Shown: in pieces, positions 1 to 5,631 of the stretch
Position numbering within the stretch: the stretch's first letter is position 1
Layout: each line of letters begins with the position of its first letter
The notes under the pieces: generated by a model
Told to the model about the DNA's origin: nothing
Databases searched by the model: none
What the model saw: only the letters and a program-made list of their open reading frames with translations
Translations under genes and position numbers: made by a program
Assembly (NCBI GenBank): GCA_013214245.1
Contig: JABSQE010000074.1
Span: 1 to 7,069 of the forward strand
DNA from: Hyphomicrobiaceae bacterium
GTDB lineage: Bacteria > Pseudomonadota > Alphaproteobacteria > Rhizobiales > Hyphomicrobiaceae
Direction of reading: 5' to 3'
DNA: 7,069 nucleotides

Positions 1-1163
1 AAACGTGCATCACGATTCGGATAATTTGCTAAAATAAGAGCAATTTTTCTTTTGCTTCGAGGTGTGCGCTGTAATGTACACCAAGATTTTACTTGCTTTA
101 CAACGTGAGCAACACGGTCTGGCACTGCAACAGAGCGAACTATTGCATACTCGGTATTAACATCGTAGCGCGAATCAGCCTTAAATGAAATTGCACGCGT
201 CAATAGACGCCCATCAATTTCGGGCAGCGCAACATGCATCGCAATATCTCGAGCGGAAAGACCATTTGTACCGCAATGCCAGGCTGATTTTGATCCACTC
301 GACAAAACAACTTGTAATACCGGCACACCCAATTCGGCAAGCAAACCTCCGGCAGCAAGCTGACCCGGCTTAGATGTAGCAAAGGCGGTTGTATTTAAAA
401 TGACTGACGGACTGGCATCACGTAACAGTCGGCGTACCGTTTCAGAACAGACGGGATCTCGTAAACTGACAGTATATAAGGCTAAAGGTTTTAGACCTTC
501 ATTCGTGAGATCATGAATAAGTCGGTCGACACTTGCTAGATCGCCAGATTGCATTAATGCTCGATAAAAAACGATGCACACAGTAGGCGCATCTGAAGCA
601 ACGATGGTTGTTGCATGCTTATATATACCCGCACGTAAAACCGGTCGAGGAGCTGGTATATTATCGTCGCCTGCAAGATGCTGAGCTATTCCTTTAAGGA
701 ATAGTTCAGCATTGTGTGAGCCACCTTCAGATAGCAACTGCCAAAATGCATAACATATATCCTCTGGTACCGTTGATAATCCTGCAAGGGAAGCATCTGG
801 CTTATCATCACCAGGTAACACAGCTAATTCAAAAGTACCAGTGGTTGCTAGTTCGGCTAAACGCTCAATTCCATAAGGCCAATATCCCTTACCACCAAGA
901 AGCCGCACTATTACCAATTTCGCACGTGAAAGTGTCTTTTCGATGTAAAGGTCAACAGAAAGATGATGCTTAAGATGTATAATGTTAGCAAGACGTATAT
1001 TTAAAGTCTCACCAGCTTGTTGTCGAGCACTGTGCGCTGCGGCTAGCAATGCTAATTCTGTATCAGCAGCCGAAAGAACCACAACGTCTGCCTGTGATTG
1101 CTGCAGATCTCGAGCTTCACTGCCATCATCAATAACACCCGTTTTTGCAACAAGCAAATGCAA
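1..1163 (-). CDS. cobN: Aerobic cobaltochelatase subunit CobN, N-terminal third (cut by left edge)
   Basis: CobN is the large, magnesium-chelatase-H-like subunit of the cytoplasmic cobaltochelatase. With CobS and CobT it inserts Co2+ into hydrogenobyrinic acid a,c-diamide at the cost of ATP. About 387 codons are present of a protein that is usually near 1,250 residues; the frame is open and runs off the left edge. Motifs matching alphaproteobacterial CobN as I remember it, counted from the TTG start: HLLVAKTG (2-9), LSAADTELA (about 28-36), PGDDKPD (117-123), FYRALMQSG (199-207), LQV and GLSARDIAMHVALPEIDGR further on, and NYPNRD (380-385). I chose TTG at 1163 because the family starts with MHLLLA at this point and a strong ribosome binding site precedes it. 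An in-frame ATG at 1235 would add 24 residues without a clear binding site. The stretch after LRAGIY (before FYRAL) looks some residues shorter than in homologues. cobW lies upstream on the same strand. Identity is very secure; the start is less so. Confidence 0.93.
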   Translation of the reverse strand, partial: MHLLVAKTGVIDDGSEARDLQQSQADVVVLSAADTELALLAAAHSARQQAGETLNIRLANIIHLKHHLSVDLYIEKTLSRAKLVIVRLLGGKGYWPYGIERLAELATTGTFELAVLPGDDKPDASLAGLSTVPEDICYAFWQLLSEGGSHNAELFLKGIAQHLAGDDNIPAPRPVLRAGIYKHATTIVASDAPTVCIVFYRALMQSGDLASVDRLIHDLTNEGLKPLALYTVSLRDPVCSETVRRLLRDASPSVILNTTAFATSKPGQLAAGGLLAELGVPVLQVVLSSGSKSAWHCGTNGLSARDIAMHVALPEIDGRLLTRAISFKADSRYDVNTEYAIVRSVAVPDRVAHVVKQVKSWCTLQRTPRSKRKIALILANYPNRDAR

Positions 1164-1170
1164 GTCACCA

Positions 1171-1178
1171 TCCTCCCC
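1171..1178 (-). promoter_or_regulatory. Ribosome binding site deciding the cobN start
   Basis: On the minus strand GGGGAGGA ends 7 bases before the TTG at 1163, an excellent Shine-Dalgarno match at normal spacing. The ATG at 1235 has only GTCTCCAGTTC before it, with no purine-rich core. The site lies inside the longer reading frame (codons for Gly-Glu-Asp), so it could be coincidental. Its agreement with the family's usual N-terminus makes coincidence unlikely. Confidence 0.6.
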
Positions 1179-1235
1179 GATCTGAGCGATTTGACCATAA
1201 AGCGAACTTAAGTCGTTTCGTTCATTTCGCTCCAT

Positions 1236-1679
1236 GAACTGGAGACATTCAGTATGTCAAATCTGTCAATAATTCTCGCTAGGTTTGTACCTCTGAATTT
1301 TATGTTTATCGGCTTTATTCTATAATCTTAACTCAGCACAAACTTGAAAATAAAAAATATAATCCCGACCTCACTAACCTGCAGTCAAATATATATCTAA
1401 AATTATATTATTGATAGTTACATCAGCAACACCTCAAGGAAAGAGTACGATAGCAATTGCAATGTACACTACTATGCTGTAACTGCCAACTCCTCAAAAA
1501 ATGGATGAATGGTAGCTATAGGCTTAAAAAGTGTCCTTATAACTGCTATTACTTTCTGTTACGTAATAAATAGACTATTCGCGATGTCTTTGATTCTCTG
1601 AACAATTAGCACAATGTACGTTCTCTTAATACAACAATCTGTCGCGAATCTATAATTGTAATTATTTGCGTTTTTTCCA
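1236..1679. other. Gene-free gap between cobW and cobN
   Basis: This AT-rich stretch separates two genes that are often directly adjacent in alphaproteobacteria. All frames on both strands are broken by frequent stops. I find no tRNA-like T-loop, no convincing rho-independent terminator after cobW, and no gene. An 8-base inverted pair, ATTCGCGA near 1576 and TCGCGAAT near 1642, is too far apart to be a normal terminator. Two TTGACA hexamers nine bases apart lie at 1256-1270 on the minus strand, just before the cobN ATG, but no good -10 box follows at the right spacing. The stretch may be the remains of a lost gene, but no protein similarity is visible. Confidence 0.6.
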
Positions 1680-2696
1680 TTATACAGGAACACCAGCCAA
1701 TTCACTTGCAATTTTCTCTTTATCAAGTCCTTTTAGACCAATAACCACCAAGCAGCCTTGTGGTTGTTCATTTTGGTTCCAGCGGCGATCAAAATAAACT
1801 TGAACGCGCGGCCCTACAGCTTGTACTGTCAGACGCATCGGCTTATCTGTAATCACAGCAAATCCCTTGATACGCAAAACCTTATTATTTTTAGCTACTT
1901 TCGAAACTATTCGCTTCATTTCATGCGAGCTTTTGGCAGGCCGAATATTAATAGCAAACGTCTCATAAGCATCATGACCATGAGATCCTTTATCATGATC
2001 AATATAGTGTGTGTGGCTAATCGAATCGTTACTTCTAAAGTGTGCTTCCTGACCAACAATCAATTCCAAGGGAATATTGCCCTGAATGGCGCTAACAACC
2101 TTGGCGCCGTGGCGTTTTTTTCTATCTATATACTGGTTTACTCCTTGGAACTTACTGTTAAGAATTAGATCACGTTTGTTTAACACTATAAGATCTGCGC
2201 AAGATAATTGATCGTCGAAAATATTAAGGAGCGTAGTATGGTGCTCGACATTTTCACCTGTTAAAATTGGTGTGTTAGCTTCAGCACTGAACCCGTCTGA
2301 AATCGCCAATAAATCAACAACTGCTATGACAACGTTTAAAGCAATACGTGATTGCATTGGAGGCCACTTAAAAGCTTGAAGTAAAGGCTGTGGCAAGGCG
2401 ATCCCAGATGTTTCAATGATGATGTGATCGGGTGACGGTTCGCGTTCTAAAAGCATCTCCATTGATGGTATAAACTCATCCGAGACCGTACAACAAATAC
2501 AACCATCTGTAAGTTCAATTATGTCCTCTCGACAATTGTTAGCAAGTATAGCTCCATCGACCCCAACGCTTCCAAATTCGTTAACGATTAGGGCAATTTT
2601 TTTATCATTTTTCTTCGTTAACAAACTACTAATTAATGTGGTCTTTCCAACCCCTAACAAGCCAGTAATGATTGTCACTGGTATGCGAAATGCCAT
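1680..2696 (-). CDS. cobW: Cobalamin biosynthesis GTPase CobW
   Basis: CobW belongs to the COG0523 family of G3E P-loop GTPases. These are metallochaperones, and CobW is linked to supplying cobalt to the CobNST chelatase in the cytoplasm. With the chosen ATG the protein has 338 residues, normal for the family. Visible motifs: Walker A GLLGVGKT (12-19), NEFGSVGVDG (39-48), the metal-binding CICC (66-69), the Walker B-region ETSG (95-98), the guanine-specificity NKRD (173-176), a histidine-rich stretch (H228, H230, H234, H239, H241), and the C-terminal CobW domain with LRIKGFAV, VQAVGPRV and LVVIGL. ELTDGCICCTV and ETSGIALPQPL are close to CobW proper rather than to zinc-linked relatives such as ZigA or YeiR. 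A GTG at 2744 would add 16 residues, but family proteins begin next to the IPVTIITG strand and a binding site precedes 2696. All key residues are intact, so the gene looks functional. cobN follows on the same strand. Confidence 0.95.
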   Translation of the reverse strand: MAFRIPVTIITGLLGVGKTTLISSLLTKKNDKKIALIVNEFGSVGVDGAILANNCREDIIELTDGCICCTVSDEFIPSMEMLLEREPSPDHIIIETSGIALPQPLLQAFKWPPMQSRIALNVVIAVVDLLAISDGFSAEANTPILTGENVEHHTTLLNIFDDQLSCADLIVLNKRDLILNSKFQGVNQYIDRKKRHGAKVVSAIQGNIPLELIVGQEAHFRSNDSISHTHYIDHDKGSHGHDAYETFAINIRPAKSSHEMKRIVSKVAKNNKVLRIKGFAVITDKPMRLTVQAVGPRVQVYFDRRWNQNEQPQGCLVVIGLKGLDKEKIASELAGVPV

Positions 2697-2703
2697 CTCC
2701 TCT

Positions 2704-2711
2704 TCACCTTT
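2704..2711 (-). promoter_or_regulatory. Ribosome binding site of cobW
   Basis: On the minus strand AAAGGTGA lies 7 bases before the ATG at 2696 and complements the 16S rRNA 3' end (core AAGGAGGTGA with the middle missing). It supports the 338-residue start over the GTG at 2744. A GAGGAG directly against the ATG is too close to serve. Confidence 0.5.
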
Positions 2712-2727
2712 CCTTAAACCATGGACT

Positions 2728-2757
2728 TTGACAATTGAGGTCACTCTTCGTTAATAT
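2728..2757 (+). promoter_or_regulatory. Sigma70-like promoter candidate reading rightward
   Basis: A perfect -35 box TTGACA (2728-2733) is followed after 18 bases by TAATAT (2752-2757), a 4 of 6 match to the -10 box. Transcription would start near 2765 and run through the intergenic region toward the LysM gene. It lies close upstream of the cobW start, on the opposite strand. In AT-rich DNA such matches arise by chance, so this is a weak call. Confidence 0.2.
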
Positions 2758-3135
2758 TGGTAGGTTGATAGACGATACCGATTAACCAGGCTCTAATGTT
2801 GTAGCACGACAGTTAAAGACTGAACCTTGTCCCCAAATTTTGCAGTTCTGTTGTTGAGCCGTAATTCAAATTGAAACTTAGTAATCTAACAACTCAAACA
2901 AAATCTTAAAATAAGGATTGTTAACAAATTAATGGTTGTATATTGAATGCGACATATATTTATTACTAACTTTTACGAACTTTTGTTAAAAGGACATAAT
3001 AAAAGCTCACACACCTAGCCGAATTAACTATATCAATGAACTACAAACATCTTTGCTACATATTAGATGAACCGTCATAACTGTAAATACACGCACCCAA
3101 AAGAACAAACACGGGCTCTATGCTTCTAGATTTTC

Positions 3136-3187
3136 GCAGGTACAGCCAATTTTGGATACTGACCTAATCTCAGCCTAGGTCACCTGC
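3136..3187. other. Nested inverted repeats: possible branched RNA or operator
   Basis: An outer pair GCAGGT (3136-3141) and ACCTGC (3182-3187) encloses an inner hairpin TGACCTA (3160-3166) / TAGGTCA (3176-3182) with a 9-base loop. Between them CCA (3147 region) and TGG (3153-3155 region) could form a third tiny arm. The two main stems share base 3182, so one pair must open if both form. This is the most GC-rich part of the intergenic region. No T-tract follows on either strand, which speaks against a terminator. It could be a structured leader, a small RNA, or a protein-binding dyad. Confidence 0.35.
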
Positions 3188-3200
3188 TTAGTGCTGTCAT

Positions 3201-3220
3201 TTCGTATTAATTCGTATTAT
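3201..3220. repeat. Tandem 10-mer, two copies
   Basis: TTCGTATTAA (3201-3210) is followed directly by TTCGTATTAT (3211-3220), differing only in the last base. The 10-base period is about one helical turn, so both copies would present the same face of the DNA. It begins 13 bases after the dyad element at 3136-3187. It may be simple slippage duplication. Confidence 0.6.
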
Positions 3221-3321
3221 TAAAATCGCAACGTCTAAAATCTAATACTGAAGCTTTTGTCCAGAAATAAAGTATAAGAAAGTGTAAGTCTAACTATTTT
3301 CTACAGAAGATGTCATAACAT

Positions 3322-3341
3322 ACTCTAATTTAGAGTCTAAA
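3322..3341. repeat. Two overlapping perfect palindromes
   Basis: ACTCTAA-T-TTAGAGT (3322-3336) overlaps TTTAGA-G-TCTAAA (3329-3341). Each is a perfect inverted repeat around one central base. Their size suits a small dimeric regulator better than an RNA hairpin, as the loops would be too short. The second resembles the half-sites of the rhizobial Irr iron-control element (TTTAGA, TCTAAA), but that element needs a longer spacer, so I do not call it one. Confidence 0.4.
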
Positions 3342-3491
3342 TATGTGCTTTTCTAAAGATAATGCTTTTATTTACATAAATCGCTTTATATTGACCTCAG
3401 AAAGCATGATAAACGAAGTATGTTATTAGCCATTAAATTTTCATCTTCAAACTACTGTTAATTATTATTAGGTACTCTAAACTAACTAAAA

Positions 3492-3522
3492 ATTATATCT
3501 AGCTTACATGCTAGTTTATAAT
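3492..3522. repeat. Imperfect hairpin, 11 base pairs
   Basis: Upper stem CTAGC (3499-3503) / GCTAG (3510-3514) has a 6-base loop. Lower stem ATTATA (3492-3497) / TATAAT (3517-3522) is separated from it by a small internal loop of T against TT. No U-run follows, so it is not a classical terminator. The right arm TATAAT equals the -10 consensus on the plus strand, though no -35 box is placed correctly. Confidence 0.4.
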
Positions 3523-3568
3523 AACATACAAATTAAGTAGAATCAGTGTAAATAGAAATTTGTAAATT

Positions 3569-3581
3569 GTGTCTTCGACAC
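3569..3581. repeat. Short 5-bp hairpin with triloop
   Basis: GTGTC (3569-3573) and GACAC (3577-3581) flank TTC. It lies about 240 bases before the LysM gene. No T-tract follows. A minor structure that may be accidental. Confidence 0.3.
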
Positions 3582-3803
3582 GCATCTAACTAACTTTAGC
3601 ATGTTACCTAAGCTTAATAGTTCATAGCATATCAGTGTGAAAGTTTAAACGCTTTTACAGTTTTGCCCACAAGATTTTAAGAAAATAAGCTTCCTACCAT
3701 AGGATACAAATCTTACTTTAAGTATTAAACATAGGTAAAAGTAACTTATTCTAAGACTATAAATCGCATGTATTTAACGTTACAAAAGCGCCGGATACTT
3801 TTT

Positions 3804-3810
3804 GGGGGTA
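3804..3810 (+). promoter_or_regulatory. Ribosome binding site of the LysM protein gene
   Basis: The G-run GGGGG (3804-3808) lies 8 bases before the ATG at 3817. It is an incomplete Shine-Dalgarno match, but the only purine-rich block at the right distance. It begins inside the upstream in-frame TTG (3802-3804), which argues for the ATG as the real start. Confidence 0.45.
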
Positions 3811-3816
3811 AGTGAC

Positions 3817-5589
3817 ATGCGAGCCATTATGGTATTGGCCTGTGTAGGGGTATTAGTTACACTATTAGCAAACCGAACTTTGGCATTTGCTCACACTCAT
3901 TTATGCACTTCTAACACACCCTACATGTATCTTGACAATTTAATTCGTACTAATAGTCCTTTAATCTTGGTAAATGGAAAACGCAGCACTTTTGATAGCA
4001 TTAAATCAATTATAGAAACCGAGACTCAAATCATTTCGTTAGCATTTACTTCAAGTCCCAATATCTACGCCGAATTTATGGACATCTGGCCACTTTGGAT
4101 CAAAATACTTACTACAAATGAAAAGCTTCAGACAATAAGTAATGTTTATCTAAGGGGACGTATTTTCGAATCTGATCGTAGGTATTTAAAGCAGGTATCA
4201 CATAAGCACTGTGAGAAAACTGCCATTGTTACGCAGACCATTTTGCAAGTCTCAGGAATGATTAGTCATGAATTCGTTAGAGCTGTTGAATCAATCAACA
4301 CGCACAACCAAAAAACTATCCTAAACTATCCCCTAAAACTGAGCGTAGTGTTACCTTCACAAATAACGAAGTATGCACAAGCAACGGGATCATATGGGTT
4401 CATGATTAAGTCGTCGAATATTAGCAGTATAATTTATACGTTGTTAGAATGGTTTGATACTTCTATGGATAAGTATGTCGGTGAAATTCTTCCGAGATTG
4501 TTATATCCATCCGAGCCAGAAACTGCAACTAGATCAATCCTGGATAAATCGGCCAATTTGAGTGAAAATAACGATCACATATCACCTCAGAGTTTTAATC
4601 ATAGCATCCAGTCCAATGAAGTGGCTAAGAAATCTTATGGTGCAAACTCAACCCCTGAAAATGCTCAAACCATACCCGCCAAATCAGATAAGCGCATTGA
4701 ACTTCTTCACTCTTCTAAAAATATTGAACATAAAAGAATACCAGCCACCTCAGGTATTAAGAAATCATTTAAATCCAATGATTATGCTACTTTTCAAAAA
4801 AGCGTCTCACCTGCAATTGGAACTACAAATTACAAATCTAACTTAGTACAACTAATCTACTACAACATTATTCCCAGTATCTATAAAACTCTCAATGCGG
4901 ATAGCTCCAAATTAAAACAAACTTATAACAACGGTGCTTTTGAAAAAAATCGATTATTAACGGCAGATACTGCAGACGTATTAAAAACACCAGTATTAAT
5001 GTTCCCAATAAACTCTAAACTACCTGAAGTCAACATTATGCAGATGGACAAAGGTCAAGGTGCTAGCGGCACTCCGAAAGGCTTGAAGCATTTAGATCCA
5101 GAAATTTATAACTACAGCAAATATACTGCATTCGACGTAAACACTCGGAAAACACCTGTTGTATCTAAAACAAAGTTTTTAATATCGTACAAACAAAAAA
5201 TGGTTAAAACGGAAGACATTCATCTACCTTTGAAACAACAGTCCACTCACATACCACTTTCTTCCAGAGAAGGAGTGACACGTGCTTACAAGACCTTGGT
5301 ATCCCAACCCAGGTCTGAACTCACTGTTCGTATTGAAAGCCCTAGGGTAAAAAGCAGTCGTCGCCAGACAAAAAAAACGTGGAATTCATGCAAGAATTCA
5401 TCTAGAAGCAGACCTAAAGCAGGTCGCATGTACACCATACAAACTGGAGATACGTTATGGGAAATTGCACGCCAGCTATATCGCAAAGGAGAGGCCTTTA
5501 ATCTCATATATAGAGCTAATCGTAAAAAAATTAGAAATCCTCATCTTATCTATTCGTGTCAGAATATTTATTTACCACGCAGAAAATAA
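3817..5589 (+). CDS. Secreted or membrane-anchored protein with C-terminal LysM domain
   Basis: The protein has 590 residues from the ATG at 3817; a TTG at 3802 would add five. Residues 4-19 form a hydrophobic segment after Arg2, followed by ALAFA-like sequence with a plausible signal-peptidase site after AFA (23-25). Residues about 26-235 may be folded, but I recognise no family. Residues about 240-535 are rich in Ser, Asn, Thr and Lys, look disordered, and become strongly basic just before the end. A LysM domain occupies 539-590: YTIQTGDTLWEIARQLY, then IYRANRKKIRNPHLIY and IYLP. LysM binds peptidoglycan N-acetylglucosamine, so the protein probably acts in the periplasm at the wall. The LysM resembles the C-terminal one of large rhizobial envelope proteins, but the rest does not match what I recall of them. 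It ends 42 bases before the ABC exporter gene, so co-transcription is likely. LysM is secure; the overall function is unknown. Confidence 0.85.
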   Translation: MRAIMVLACVGVLVTLLANRTLAFAHTHLCTSNTPYMYLDNLIRTNSPLILVNGKRSTFDSIKSIIETETQIISLAFTSSPNIYAEFMDIWPLWIKILTTNEKLQTISNVYLRGRIFESDRRYLKQVSHKHCEKTAIVTQTILQVSGMISHEFVRAVESINTHNQKTILNYPLKLSVVLPSQITKYAQATGSYGFMIKSSNISSIIYTLLEWFDTSMDKYVGEILPRLLYPSEPETATRSILDKSANLSENNDHISPQSFNHSIQSNEVAKKSYGANSTPENAQTIPAKSDKRIELLHSSKNIEHKRIPATSGIKKSFKSNDYATFQKSVSPAIGTTNYKSNLVQLIYYNIIPSIYKTLNADSSKLKQTYNNGAFEKNRLLTADTADVLKTPVLMFPINSKLPEVNIMQMDKGQGASGTPKGLKHLDPEIYNYSKYTAFDVNTRKTPVVSKTKFLISYKQKMVKTEDIHLPLKQQSTHIPLSSREGVTRAYKTLVSQPRSELTVRIESPRVKSSRRQTKKTWNSCKNSSRSRPKAGRMYTIQTGDTLWEIARQLYRKGEAFNLIYRANRKKIRNPHLIYSCQNIYLPRRK

Positions 5590-5631
5590 TTCTTTAATAT
5601 CGGTATAAAAGCATCAGGTTGTAACGTAACA

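Larger units (their letters stand above)
2745..3801. other. About 1 kb divergent intergenic region, no gene seen
   Basis: The region lies between the 5' ends of cobW (leftward) and the LysM protein gene (rightward) and must hold their promoters and leaders. Stops are dense in all six frames; the longest ATG frame noticed, at 3067-3129, is 20 codons and has no coding signs. I searched by eye for a B12 box (GCCACTG or its complement), tRNA T-loops and CobP/CobU kinase motifs and found none. It is very AT-rich apart from about 3100-3200. Individual dyads and repeats inside it are listed separately. It may be decayed coding DNA, a long regulatory leader, or an unrecognised RNA gene; the sequence alone does not decide. 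Confidence 0.65.

Noticed and set aside
1254..1270. Promoter of cobN from two TTGACA hexamers
   Set aside because: Neither has a recognisable -10 box at 16-18 bases.
1473..1559. Minus-strand open stretch of 28 codons ending in ...FFEELAVTA
   Set aside because: It looks protein-like but has no start codon, no homology I recognise, and a length expected by chance.
1576..1649. Inverted pair ATTCGCGA / TCGCGAAT as a terminator of cobW
   Set aside because: The arms are nearly 60 bases apart and no T-tract is placed after them on the cobW strand.
1758..2168. 136-residue plus-strand frame opposite cobW
   Set aside because: It is the antisense shadow of a clearly conserved cobW, and the translation resembles no protein family.
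3067..3129. 20-codon ATG frame on the plus strand
   Set aside because: No ribosome binding site, no coding features and too short to support as a gene.
3136..3187. Rho-independent terminator
   Set aside because: No T-tract follows on either strand, and no gene ends nearby.
3329..3341. Irr-type iron-control (ICE) box
   Set aside because: The half-sites TTTAGA and TCTAAA fit, but they are one base apart, whereas the known element has about five bases between them.
2745..3801. CRISPR array or tRNA in the large intergenic gap
   Set aside because: Repeats are too few, short and irregular for CRISPR, and no T-loop or cloverleaf arms were found.
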